Source: Jeotgalibacillus haloalkalitolerans (GTDB taxonomy: Bacteria; Bacillota; Bacilli; Bacillales; Jeotgalibacillaceae). Taken from it: DNA of 64,000 nt. The position numbers were made by a program, and so were the translations under genes. The stretch spans positions 744,001 through 808,000 of the forward strand of contig NZ_JAXQNN010000001.1 of NCBI RefSeq assembly GCF_034427455.1. Direction: 5' to 3'. Of the stretch, positions 28,482 to 37,206 are shown one piece after another. The notes beneath the pieces were generated by a model. The model was not told where the DNA came from, did not search any database, and worked only from the letters and a program-made list of their open reading frames with translations. How positions within the stretch are numbered: position 1 is the first letter of the stretch; each line of letters starts with the position of its first letter.

Positions 28482-28906
28482 TTAAGGTTTTAGCTTTTCT
28501 TCTTTAGCCGGTGCCTTATTATGTGCTATTAAAGGAGAAGCGTCAATCGCGAAGGCTTCATCTATGATAAAGCCCTCACGGAAGGACCTGAGGATTATGG
28601 TGTCTTTTATTGGACTAATTCATTAGAAAGTTATATTTTGGATAATTCTTGAATAAGGTCATGCGAATGGCCGTGATCAGAGAATAGAAAACCGCATTTC
28701 AAACGAACAGAATATCATTTTTCAAACGGTTTAATATATCTTTGATCGTCGAAATAAGCTCGACCAATCTGGTGACTAAGAACAAATCATAGCTTATTAA
28801 ATCAAGTATATGAGAGTATCACGCCACTATTTCTTGGAGATAACAGCGCCGCAAGATCCATCTCCGAAAAAAACAGCCTTATATCGCTGGATGGGTTCCA
28901 AGACAT
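28482..28906 (-). pseudogene. Decayed IS transposase (IS1182-like, DDE type)
   Basis: Minus-strand remains in several frames. A start-like segment MSWNPSSDIRLFFSEMDLAA begins at 28906; a middle piece reads SDHGHSHDLIQELSKI in another frame near 28640-28690; a third piece (28482-28619) reads GFIIDEAFAIDASPLIAHNK followed by APAKEEK and a stop. The last resembles the conserved region around the first catalytic Asp (AIDATHFEARD-type) of IS1182-like transposases as I remember them. Frameshifts and stops separate the pieces and the C-terminal half is missing. No clear terminal repeats could be found. Confidence 0.65.
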
Positions 28907-29114
28907 ATAATTCCTAGATGCCAAACAGGCTCACTTCTTAATAAGCACAAGGAGACTTCCTTTAGTCTGAGTTTGTTTCAGCGCTTACTCTTTTCGACTG
29001 TTTAGGGAGGTTCTTCTTTTTTATGCGCTCAAACATTTGATGGCGTTGGGCTGAGAAATATGAAATTCGTTCATATGGTTGTTTTCTAATAAATATATGG
29101 AGTTGTTTAAGAGC

Positions 29115-30209
29115 ATGAAGAAAAAAATCATGGTGGTATTTGGCACAAGGCCGGAAGCTATAAAAATGTGTCCTTTAGTTAAAGAGTTAAAGACACGAGA
29201 AACATTAAATACTATTGTGTGTGTAACAGGTCAACATAGAGAAATGTTAGATCAGGTTTTGAAAGCATTTGATGTAACTCCTGATTATGACCTTTCAATT
29301 ATGAAAGATAAACAAACTTTGTTCGATGTCACAATAAACATTCTTGGAAAAATGAAAGACATTTTAGAAAAAGAAAAGCCTGATACCGTACTGGTTCATG
29401 GTGATACATCTACAACTTTTGTGACGTCATTAGCATGCTTTTATTTACAAATACCTGTTGGACATGTTGAAGCTGGGCTTAGAACTTATAACATCTATTC
29501 GCCATACCCAGAAGAATTTAATCGTCAGGCAGTAGGGATTGTTGCTAAATATAACTTTGCTCCAACAGAAATGTCTAAAGGTAATCTATTAAAGGAGGGA
29601 AAAGATTCGTCTTCAATTCATGTAACTGGTAACACTGCTATAGACGCTCTCAATACAACTGTGACAGGTGATTATTCACACGAGCAGATTCAATGGGCAT
29701 CAGATAGTAGACTCATTATGATCACTGCTCATCGAAGAGAAAACCTTGGAGAACCAATGAAAAACATGTTTAGAGCAATAAAACGAATTGTTGATGAATA
29801 TCAAGATATCAAAGTGATCTATCCTATACATATGAATCCTGTTGTCCGGGAAGCTGCTAATGAAATACTTGGTAATAATGATAGAGTTAGGATCATTGAG
29901 CCACTCGAAGTACTAGACTTTCACAATTTCCTAGCAAAATCTTATTTGATTTTGACAGATAGTGGCGGGATTCAAGAAGAAGCACCAAGCTTAGGAAAGC
30001 CAGTTCTGGTTATGAGAGATACAACAGAACGGCCAGAAGGCGTTGAAGCAGGAACACTAAAACTTGTGGGGACTGAAGAAGAAAACATTTATAATAACTT
30101 CAAGTTGCTTCTTGAAGATAATTATGAGTATGAAAAAATGAGTAAAGCAAGTAATCCGTATGGAGATGGTTTTGCTAGTAAGAGGATTGCGGATGTGTTA
30201 GAGCTTTAG
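29115..30209 (+). CDS. wecB: UDP-N-acetylglucosamine 2-epimerase (non-hydrolysing)
   Basis: Interconverts UDP-GlcNAc and UDP-ManNAc (WecB/MnaA). The protein begins KKIMVVFGTRPEAIKMCPL and contains VHGDTSTTF, GHVEAGLRTYNIYSPYPEE, ITAHRRENLG and LTDSGGIQEEAPSLGKPVLV, all diagnostic. I use the ATG at 29115, which gives the family N-terminus; frames from 29079 or 29097 add residues without better ribosome sites. It supplies UDP-ManNAc for TagA and possibly for the sugar dehydrogenase. It is separated from the rest of the polysaccharide genes by the IS relic. Confidence 0.95.
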   Translation: MKKKIMVVFGTRPEAIKMCPLVKELKTRETLNTIVCVTGQHREMLDQVLKAFDVTPDYDLSIMKDKQTLFDVTINILGKMKDILEKEKPDTVLVHGDTSTTFVTSLACFYLQIPVGHVEAGLRTYNIYSPYPEEFNRQAVGIVAKYNFAPTEMSKGNLLKEGKDSSSIHVTGNTAIDALNTTVTGDYSHEQIQWASDSRLIMITAHRRENLGEPMKNMFRAIKRIVDEYQDIKVIYPIHMNPVVREAANEILGNNDRVRIIEPLEVLDFHNFLAKSYLILTDSGGIQEEAPSLGKPVLVMRDTTERPEGVEAGTLKLVGTEEENIYNNFKLLLEDNYEYEKMSKASNPYGDGFASKRIADVLEL

Positions 30210-30260
30210 GGTTAAATAGTCTCTTACAAGCTAGATTAACAATACAAATCAATTAAAAAA

Positions 30261-30335
30261 TCTCCCTGTCCCAAACAAGATTCTGACAATTTAAGATGAA
30301 GATATTTATTTATTAAAATTTCAGGGACAGGGTTA
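30261..30335. repeat. Dispersed palindromic repeat family A, copy 1
   Basis: Begins CTCCCTGTCCC AAACAAGATT; CCCTGTCCC and GGGACAGGG are perfect inverted ends around a 51-base middle. It follows the 2-epimerase gene and may end its transcript. Other copies in this window share the left end. Confidence 0.6.
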
Positions 30336-30398
30336 TTCTTTGAGAGAACGATATTTTTGAAGGAAATTAATATTCTCTGTCGAAATGTATATAAGTGT

Positions 30399-30411
30399 AA
30401 AATTTTATTTA
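30399..30411. promoter_or_regulatory. Possible ComK AT-box before comK copy 1
   Basis: AAAA-N5-TTTA, one base from the ComK half-box AAAA-N5-TTTT, about 26 bases before the comK start. In such AT-rich DNA it may be chance; a partner box at the usual spacing is not clear. Confidence 0.25.
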
Positions 30412-30436
30412 TATATGTTTCGGGAGGAATTAGATT

Positions 30437-30922
30437 ATGAAAGAGAATCATTTATTGATCAACCGTAATACACTGGCCATCAGAAAGATTGAGCATCCTG
30501 AGTTTCAGTCGGAGATTATTCATGCAGATGGTGTGCAGTATGCTGCTGATTCGCCGATGAAGATTTTGTTTGACTGCTGTATATTGGCTGGGAGTACGCT
30601 TAAGGGAAATATAGATGCATCCAGGCATAAGCTGGGTGTGAAGGACTCGATTGTCCCGGTTATACTGGATCCGGTTACTAAACTAATCGTGATGCCGACG
30701 CATGTGCCGAATGATCCTGAAAATATATGGATCTTTCCAGAACATGTGTTGGAGACGAACGTATACACGAGAAAGAATTCTGTGATTGAATTTACAGGAG
30801 GTAAGAAGCTCCTGGTGAACCTCCCATTATTTGAGTTAAAACGTCAGCTGAAACGCACTGAGCGGTTTCGAGCGATGAGAAGGGTTCAATCATTTATGAT
30901 AATGAAGCGGGATGATAAATGA
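30437..30922 (+). CDS. comK: ComK-family competence transcription factor (copy 1)
   Basis: DNA-binding activator of the ComK family, which switches on DNA uptake genes by binding paired AT-boxes. The 161-residue protein has INRNTLAIRKIEHPEFQSEI, an ILAGSTLKGN segment, IVPVILDP and the conserved block NSVIEFTGGKKLLVNLPLF. It is about 30 residues shorter than B. subtilis ComK (192), missing the C-terminal tail region that in B. subtilis takes part in MecA-ClpCP control. GGGAGGA lies eight bases before the ATG. A paralogue lies at 47103. No competence structural genes are next to it. Confidence 0.85.
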   Translation: MKENHLLINRNTLAIRKIEHPEFQSEIIHADGVQYAADSPMKILFDCCILAGSTLKGNIDASRHKLGVKDSIVPVILDPVTKLIVMPTHVPNDPENIWIFPEHVLETNVYTRKNSVIEFTGGKKLLVNLPLFELKRQLKRTERFRAMRRVQSFMIMKRDDK

Positions 30923-30935
30923 ATTTCCCTTTGCG

Positions 30936-31010
30936 GGTTGTCTGAAACAGTGATCTAGCTGCTGTCATTTTGATTTACCAATGACTTTGTGTGACCAGAT
31001 CTATAACGGT
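30936..31010. repeat. Dispersed repeat family B, copy 1
   Basis: Contains AGCTGCTGTCATTTTGAT followed by TTACCAATGAC, close to segments at 32681 and 36831. The rest of the gap to 31154 shows nothing else. Confidence 0.5.
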
Positions 31011-31154
31011 ATTATGTTACATCTGCAGAGAGAAAAACAGGAATTATAAATGAATGAATACCCATTCATTTTGTCTGATGAAGTAAGAAGTTAATCTATC
31101 TATTTCGGAGCCGATACATAATACATATAGCTAGTTGAAAGTAGTGTGATTTTA

Positions 31155-32423
31155 ATGAATGTTTTAATTAACGATTCGGGTCTGGTGATTTCGATCATAG
31201 CCATCAATATGACGGTAATTGGACTGACGTCGCTTGCTGAGATGAAATCTGTCATTGGGGTAGATTATGGAAGGTTTTTATTAAGGAAGTATAAAGTTTT
31301 TGGCTGGTTGCGAGTGTATTATCTACTAATCATATTTGCCATTATAAATGTCCTCGCGCTTTTCCTGATGGGGTTGAACGGTAATATTTTTCGGATGATT
31401 TATTTCTGGACGATTGTGACAGCACTGGCTTTTGCAATTTATTATTTCTTCTCCTATATCATCGTGGAAAGCAAGAATGTAAAAAAACAGATTTATGAGC
31501 AGGAATTGCTTGGTCTATACTATAACTGCAATGAGAAGACGACGTATCCGGCTGACCTGGTTACAGGTATTATGGATGGGTCGCGTACATCAAAAAAGCT
31601 ATCACAAAGTGTGATTCATTATTTTGACCAGTATTCAGTTGATCGTGAAGAGGCTTTTATAGAGCTATTTGGCCGGGAATCAATGCTTTATCAGTACACA
31701 AAACGCTTAAATAAAATCCGCAGCAGGGATATTGGCGATGCGGCTCCTTACATATATAGGTGTGGCCTGTATGGAACACCTGACATCTCACATGAATTCT
31801 TTCAGCTATATCGCTATTCAAATGCTCAGGATCGTTGGATACTAACCATACTTGATGAGTTTGATACAACAGGAGAACCAGGAAGAGAACAATTTGACTA
31901 CATAAGACTTTCTAACTTTACCAGGATCGCGGCCCAGCTCAACACATTTGGGAACTCAAGTAACCTTTATCAGCATAAGTTTTTAGAGCATCTCACCAGA
32001 TATTACATAAAAGCGTGTTTTCATTCACCTCCATCTGTCAGCAAGAAAATAGTTAGCGATACAGCAGTATTTGGTACAGCCGAATTTTATAAGTTCATGA
32101 TCAAATCCTATATTGAAGAGAAATCAGAACTAAAGCTCGAAACAATTGAAAATCAGATCAGCAACATATTGACTCATACTAATCAACTGTTAAATCCTGA
32201 ACAGCATTTTCACATTCTGATAAAAGAAATCTTAGCACACTCCGAAAAAGAAGAACTCCAGCTCCTATTGACAAGAATCACTTTGAACTACCAACAAAAA
32301 CAAAGTCAAAATAGCCAGCTGCCCTTGATTAATCAAGAGGCCATTAGACAGTGGATCTATAACCATCAAGCAGCGGTCCGGGAAAAGGAAGTGGAGGTGA
32401 GGGATTTTTTGTTTGGGAAGTAG
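31155..32423 (+). CDS. Hypothetical membrane protein with cytoplasmic C-terminal domain
   Basis: I do not recognise this gene. The protein (about 422 residues from the ATG at 31155, or three more from the GTG at 31146) has three hydrophobic segments in the first 110 residues and then about 300 soluble, charged residues predicted as mostly helical. No catalytic motif stands out. The ribosome site is weak. It stands alone between comK copy 1 and the P-loop ATPase gene and has dispersed repeats on both sides. Confidence 0.7.
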   Translation: MNVLINDSGLVISIIAINMTVIGLTSLAEMKSVIGVDYGRFLLRKYKVFGWLRVYYLLIIFAIINVLALFLMGLNGNIFRMIYFWTIVTALAFAIYYFFSYIIVESKNVKKQIYEQELLGLYYNCNEKTTYPADLVTGIMDGSRTSKKLSQSVIHYFDQYSVDREEAFIELFGRESMLYQYTKRLNKIRSRDIGDAAPYIYRCGLYGTPDISHEFFQLYRYSNAQDRWILTILDEFDTTGEPGREQFDYIRLSNFTRIAAQLNTFGNSSNLYQHKFLEHLTRYYIKACFHSPPSVSKKIVSDTAVFGTAEFYKFMIKSYIEEKSELKLETIENQISNILTHTNQLLNPEQHFHILIKEILAHSEKEELQLLLTRITLNYQQKQSQNSQLPLINQEAIRQWIYNHQAAVREKEVEVRDFLFGK

Positions 32424-32458
32424 TTTTTAGGAGCCTTATTAAAAAACATCCCTGAGAA

Positions 32459-32515
32459 TCTCACTGTACTAAACGCAATTCTGATATTCGAAGTAAATTG
32501 CATAAGTAAAAATAA
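32459..32515. repeat. Family A repeat, left end only (copy 2)
   Basis: CTGTACTAAACGCAATTCTG and GTAAATTGCATAAGTAAAAAT follow the family A left end with several changes. No matching right end was found. Confidence 0.45.
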
Positions 32516-32680
32516 TTTTGAGGATAGGATACATGTAAGCATGTTCCATGGCTGACGCTGCTGATGGAGGCTTCATGGAAGGTGTTTTTTAATAAAGTGT
32601 ATAAGAATTATGACAAAATAAGCGTCAATTTTGGGTCAATTCATCCCAATAGGATTTAGTCTAGGTATATAGCTTATGAT

Positions 32681-32785
32681 ATTTAACTGCGTGTCCAGAC
32701 AAATGATTAATCCAGTGCTACCATCATTTTGATACGCCAATGCCTACAATTTGATGCAAACTTTCTATGAAAAGATCTAACAGAA
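32681..32785. repeat. Dispersed repeat family B, copy 2
   Basis: Shares the core TCATTTTGAT and flanks (TTTAACTG.GTGTCCAGAC..., CTTTCTATGAAAAGATC) with the segment at 36831. The remaining gap (32786-33000) holds no gene that I can see. Confidence 0.5.
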
Positions 32786-33015
32786 AGGGCACAATTAAAA
32801 AAGTATTCACTTTCCATTGTATAATCTTGAAAAGTCAAACCGTTTACCTAAATGAAGTTGTGTTTCCAGAGTAGCTATAATATGTATTTTAAAACACAAT
32901 TAATAAGCCTGAATATTTACATTAAAATAATGGAAGGACACCAAGCCACAAACCAGATTTGAAGAGAAGTCTAGACGGCAAGCTTTTAATCACTATAGAA
33001 AAGAGGGGAAATTAA

Positions 33016-34836
33016 ATGTACCAAGTCTTGGAGATTAAAGATATCTTTATTGGAAGCATCGATGCAAAAGATGATGTTAATAATGCTATATCTAATAATG
33101 AATTTATTGAAAGCTTTATAATGCCTCCAAAGTTTGATATTGATGAATTTTTAGTTCGTGATAAATGTTTTGTAGAGGGCTACAAAGGAACAGGTAAGAC
33201 GGCGTTGTTACACTATATGTCAAAATATGCACAAGGAGAAAGCGCTTACGATCTTTTTATCTTGTTTAAATCGCATTACAAGTTTACAGATAAAGAAAAG
33301 CTAGAAAATCTAGCAGCACAACAAATGGAGTTCGATAAAAATTCTTTAAAAGATGAAATGGACTTTGAATATATATGGAGATGGGTAATTTTAAATAAAA
33401 TAGTAGAATTGAACGTAATAAATGATTATAAAGTTTTCCAGAAAGACAAAGATTGGGACAGATTTGAGAAATTTATCAAGTCATTCAATAAGAAATCAAA
33501 TTCAAAATCTTTCTTTGATGTATTACCCTTTAAACTAAATAAAGTCAGTGGAATAGGATACTCTGTTCAACTACCTGATACAAATCTTATGCATACAATA
33601 GGTATACAAGATATGGAATTTTCCGATAAAAATACAGGATACATAGAATTTTCACAATTACTAAACAAAGCAATTGAATTGTTTTGTAAATTAAATTTTT
33701 GCAATAAAAATTCATATATATTTATTGATGAGCTTGAAGCGTTCTATGAGGAAAGTGAAATTTTTAAACGTGACTTAAGAATGATTAGGGATCTTATTTT
33801 AACCGTCAAATATTTTAATGATTTATTCTCTGATTTACAATTTAAAAACCTCAAAATCATATGTGCAGTTAGAACAGAAGTTCTTGAAAGTATAAAAAAA
33901 CACGTCGCTGCAAAAGAAATCAATAAGGTTATATATAGCTTTAAGAAAGAATTAAAATGGAACTATTCTAATACGAATGCATATCAGCATCCTATCATTC
34001 AAATTTGGTTAAAAAGAATTAAAATGGCTGAAAAAAAGATAAATAATCAAATACTAACAGATGCAGGAGTTATGGATAAATGGTTTGATAAAAAAATTGA
34101 TTCATATAATATAATTCCTTACATCTTAGATCATAGTTGGCACAAACCCAGAGATGTTGTTAGATATTTACAGGCTGCAGAAAATAACAGTTCTCACAAA
34201 ACCCGTTATGATCGTAGTGTATTCGACCAATTAAGAAAAGAATATTCAAAAGAAAGTTGGAAAGAGATATTTGAAGAATTAAATATTCTTTATACTCCAG
34301 AAGAAATTGAACTTATAAGGGATTTTCTTGTATTTTTCAAAAGACATTTTTCAGTTGAAGAAGCTAAAGAGAGAGCAAATAATTTATCTATAGGTTCAAC
34401 TAATAAGTTTTTAAGAGAGAATATTGATAGTATTTTAAAAGATTTATATAGAGTAGGGTGTATAGGCAATATGACCAGTAATAAAAAATATTATCGTTGG
34501 CAACATAAAGGGGACGACGGGATTGTTCTAACAGATCCAGATCTACTTATCACGGTACATGTTGGTCTATGGTCAGAACTCTCATTATTCAACAATCCAG
34601 TTAAGACTAGTTCAATGGTTGGTAAAGTAGTAAAATGTAAAGTGAAGGGATGGAATAAATTTTTTGTATATGTGGACATCCCAGAATATAGAATGGAAGG
34701 CAGTATTCACATTTCTAAACTATCAAACAGCTTTGTTAAAGAGATTACTACCATAATAAGTGAAGGTGAAGAATTTAATGCAAAGCTAATTGAATATGAT
34801 GCAAAACATGGATGGCAACTAACTAGAAAATTTTAA
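33016..34836 (+). CDS. P-loop ATPase with C-terminal S1 RNA-binding domain
   Basis: A 606-residue protein with Walker A GYKGTGKT at residues 55-62, a Walker B FIDELEAFYEE at about 236-246, and CAVRTEVLES after it, as in AAA/STAND-like ATPases of the Sll1717 type. The middle has a WHKPRDVVRYL segment typical of these ATPases and a winged-helix-like region. Residues from about 535 to the end form an S1 domain (VGKVVKCKVKGWNKFFVYVD...GSIHISKLS). AAAGAGGGG precedes the ATG. It is AT-rich, stands alone, and is flanked by dispersed repeats. ATPase plus nucleic-acid binding suggests DNA/RNA surveillance or phage defence, but this is inference only. Confidence 0.75.
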   Translation: MYQVLEIKDIFIGSIDAKDDVNNAISNNEFIESFIMPPKFDIDEFLVRDKCFVEGYKGTGKTALLHYMSKYAQGESAYDLFILFKSHYKFTDKEKLENLAAQQMEFDKNSLKDEMDFEYIWRWVILNKIVELNVINDYKVFQKDKDWDRFEKFIKSFNKKSNSKSFFDVLPFKLNKVSGIGYSVQLPDTNLMHTIGIQDMEFSDKNTGYIEFSQLLNKAIELFCKLNFCNKNSYIFIDELEAFYEESEIFKRDLRMIRDLILTVKYFNDLFSDLQFKNLKIICAVRTEVLESIKKHVAAKEINKVIYSFKKELKWNYSNTNAYQHPIIQIWLKRIKMAEKKINNQILTDAGVMDKWFDKKIDSYNIIPYILDHSWHKPRDVVRYLQAAENNSSHKTRYDRSVFDQLRKEYSKESWKEIFEELNILYTPEEIELIRDFLVFFKRHFSVEEAKERANNLSIGSTNKFLRENIDSILKDLYRVGCIGNMTSNKKYYRWQHKGDDGIVLTDPDLLITVHVGLWSELSLFNNPVKTSSMVGKVVKCKVKGWNKFFVYVDIPEYRMEGSIHISKLSNSFVKEITTIISEGEEFNAKLIEYDAKHGWQLTRKF

Positions 34837-34837
34837 A

Positions 34838-34980
34838 AATCTCCCTCTCCAAACTCAATTATTACAATTAAAGTAAATTATATAAGTGAATATAAGAAAT
34901 GAATGAATAAAACATTTTATAGTTAATGTTGTGAATAGTAATTTATGTCTCTAAATATTCATAAATGTTTTCAGGAGTTT
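34838..34980. repeat. Family A repeat, diverged full-length copy (3)
   Basis: Left end CTCCCTCTCC-AAACTCAATT and right end TAAATATTCATAAATGTTTTC AGGAG match the ends of copy 4 at 36618. The middle is diverged. Confidence 0.5.
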
Positions 34981-34997
34981 GTCATTTGTACAGTCAG

Positions 34998-35045
34998 CAA
35001 AAAAGAAGCAGGCAATCATTGAAATCAAGGATTGCCTGCTTCTTT
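34998..35045 (-). terminator. Strong intrinsic terminator of the sugar dehydrogenase gene
   Basis: AAAGAAGCAGGCAATC and its perfect complement (16 pairs, 12-base loop). On the minus strand it is followed by TTTTTTG. It is 90 bases beyond the stop codon of the lipoprotein gene. Confidence 0.85.
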
Positions 35046-35134
35046 AATATTGTCAAGCGCCTTAAGTTAATGACATAGACACAAGACTAGCACTTTTAGA
35101 GAATCATAAATGATTCAGCGTCGTCGCCTTCAGC

Positions 35135-36436
35135 TCAGTTCCCTTCACCTGCTGCAGTAACTCTATAAATCACACCGCCATCAGTGGCTGCAATCAGCGC
35201 GCCATCCTCAGTTACGAGAATATCACGGAAACGTTCTCCTTCGTCAGTTAATAGACGTTCTTCTCCAACGATGATGTCATTTTCGATGACGACACGTACG
35301 ATGTAGTTCGGGAATAGACCACCGATGAACAGGTTGTTCTCCCACTCAGGAATGGCGTCGTTGTCATAGAATGACATACCACTTGGTGCACTAGTTGGAT
35401 CCCAATAATAGACTGGTTCAACAAAGCCTTGAGCCTCGTGTTCTGCAATACCCTCATTGATTAGTTCACCAGAGTACTCGATTCCATAAGACACAATTGG
35501 CCAGCCATAGTTAGAACCTGGTTCGATAATATTTAGTTCATCCCCGGCTTGTGGACCGAATTCAACAATCCACAGGTCTCCTGTTGCGGGGTTAAAGTCC
35601 ACGCCTTGAATATTGCGGTGACCGTAGCTGTAAATCCCATCTAGTGCATCTTCATCTTCAACAAATGGATTCGACTCTACCGGGTCCCCGTCTTGTGTGA
35701 TGTGAATGACTTTACCTAAGTAAGCATCTAAGTCTTGTGCACGTTCGCGAATTGGATCATCTGAACGCTCCCCGGTTGTTAGAAATAGGTTGCCATCCTC
35801 ATCAAAGATAATACGTCCTCCATAGTGTAAGGTACCATCATATGCCGGTACTGCCTGGAAAATGACTTCGAAATCCTCAAGAGATGCTTCATCTTCTGAT
35901 AACCTACCTTTACCAACAGCAGTTACCGTACCACCTTCAATATCCTGAGAAAACGTCATAAACACGTATCTTGATTCTTCAAAATCAGGTGCAATGGTCA
36001 CATCAAGTAAACCACCTTGATCTTCGTTATTTACTTCTGGTGTACCTTCGATTGGATCTGATACAGAGCCATCTTCAAGATTTACAATCAGCAGTTCTGC
36101 AGAATCTCTCTGTGTAACAAGTAAGCGGTTTGTATCAAACTCTTCCATCCCCCAGGACACGCCAAGTCCCTCAGCAACTACTTCCACATCAAGCTCTGTT
36201 TCAGTTTCTACTTCAGGTGCTCTCGTTTGTTCTGGAAATGCTGGTTCAAACTCAGTAACCTTTGGCTCAGTTTCTGCACTTTCATTTGCGCCATCATCAG
36301 AACTTTCTTCTGTTCCAGCATCCGAATCATCAGTTGATGCTTCGTCTGAAGACTCATCATTGCTACATGCTGCCAAAGACAATACTAAGATCAGCATTAT
36401 AAAAAGCATGAATCTTGACCACGAAACTTTTGTCAT
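35135..36436 (-). CDS. Lipoprotein PQQ-dependent sugar dehydrogenase (GSDH/YliI family)
   Basis: Six-bladed beta-propeller oxidoreductase of the glucose/sorbosone dehydrogenase family, exported as a lipoprotein (lipobox LAAC, Cys24). After an acidic Asp/Ser/Glu linker (to about residue 75) come family motifs GLGVSWGMEEF, DQGGLLDVTIAPDF, LHYGGRIIFDEDGNLFLTTGER with the catalytic His, GHRNIQGVDFNP and GSNYGWPIVSYG. It would oxidise aldose sugars outside the membrane if PQQ is available. GAGGAGG precedes the ATG. It is a single-gene unit closed by a strong terminator. Confidence 0.9.
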   Translation of the reverse strand: MTKVSWSRFMLFIMLILVLSLAACSNDESSDEASTDDSDAGTEESSDDGANESAETEPKVTEFEPAFPEQTRAPEVETETELDVEVVAEGLGVSWGMEEFDTNRLLVTQRDSAELLIVNLEDGSVSDPIEGTPEVNNEDQGGLLDVTIAPDFEESRYVFMTFSQDIEGGTVTAVGKGRLSEDEASLEDFEVIFQAVPAYDGTLHYGGRIIFDEDGNLFLTTGERSDDPIRERAQDLDAYLGKVIHITQDGDPVESNPFVEDEDALDGIYSYGHRNIQGVDFNPATGDLWIVEFGPQAGDELNIIEPGSNYGWPIVSYGIEYSGELINEGIAEHEAQGFVEPVYYWDPTSAPSGMSFYDNDAIPEWENNLFIGGLFPNYIVRVVIENDIIVGEERLLTDEGERFRDILVTEDGALIAATDGGVIYRVTAAGEGN

Positions 36437-36617
36437 CTGTTTTCCTCCTCATCTCTGGAATATTAAACTAAATAAAGACTAAAATACTTTAACCGGAAGC
36501 CCTGCACTAAAAATTGGTTAAGGCTTTCGTATCATAGCTGAAAAGCCCAATGTAACGTACTTTTCCCTAAAACCTATTTCAGGAAACTATACGAAAAATA
36601 TACCTCGGTAAAAAAAT

Positions 36618-36764
36618 CGCCTCTGTCCTAAACACGATTCTGACAACAATTCAAATCAATTGTACAAATGAAAGTAGGAAGTGAGTCATTAAAGTACTTG
36701 AGTGTGGATGTGCTGGATCGTTATTTGCGAGTGTAAATATTCATAAATGTGTTCAGGACAGGGC
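36618..36764. repeat. Family A repeat, best full-length copy (4)
   Basis: About 147 bases with imperfect inverted ends: GCCTCTGTCCTAAACAC at the left and GTGTTCAGGACAGGGC at the right. It resembles a small palindromic element with no coding capacity. Left-end homologues lie at 30261, 32459, 34838, 56672, 60271 and 60541. Confidence 0.65.
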
Positions 36765-36830
36765 GTTTTGGGGATGAGCGTCCATTTTTGGAGAATACGC
36801 ACTGTTAGTATTTGGACAAGTTCAGTAGCA

Positions 36831-36930
36831 TCATTTAATTGATGGTCCAGCCAAAAGGTTGATCCGGCGCTGCCGTCATTTTGATCCACAAATGACTTCA
36901 ATCTGATCCATGCTTGCTATAAAGAGATTC
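36831..36930. repeat. Dispersed repeat family B, copy 3
   Basis: Core CGCTGCCGTCATTTTGATCC and tail GATCCATGCTTGCTATAAAG are shared with copy 2. Open frames through it lack start signals. Confidence 0.5.
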
Positions 36931-36959
36931 ACGTGTAAACTCTAGAATATATTTTACAC

Positions 36960-36997
36960 TTTTTGCTCGATAAGATTTTACACTTTTGCTCAATCAA
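36960..36997. repeat. Short dispersed repeat C, copy 1
   Basis: A 38-base segment beginning TTTTTGCTCGATAAGATTTT is repeated with three changes or fewer at 56799-56836. ATTTTACACTTTTG occurs in both. Confidence 0.6.
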
Positions 36998-37160
36998 CTC
37001 ACTGTTAATGACTGAAACTTGACGGTTCATTTTGTCCGGATTTTGACGCACCTTTTGACCTTTAAAGATAGGGAGGCTTTGAAGGTCTATCATTATTCGT
37101 CTACAAATCTACAAGTCTACATATCTACTTGGTAAATTTCATTTTCTCTCTAGTTTACGC

Positions 37161-37201
37161 AAAAAAGTGAAAACCGGATTAATCGCGGTCTTCACTTTTT
37201 T
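37161..37201. terminator. Intrinsic terminator (bidirectional)
   Basis: AAAAAAGTGAA pairs with TTCACTTTTTT, extended by ACCG/CGGT after one mismatch. It works for the small minus-strand gene just beside it and has T's on both sides. Confidence 0.8.
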
Positions 37202-37206
37202 AATCA

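Noticed and set aside
36689-36901. 70-codon open frame on the minus strand
   Set aside because: It covers two dispersed repeats and has no start signals.
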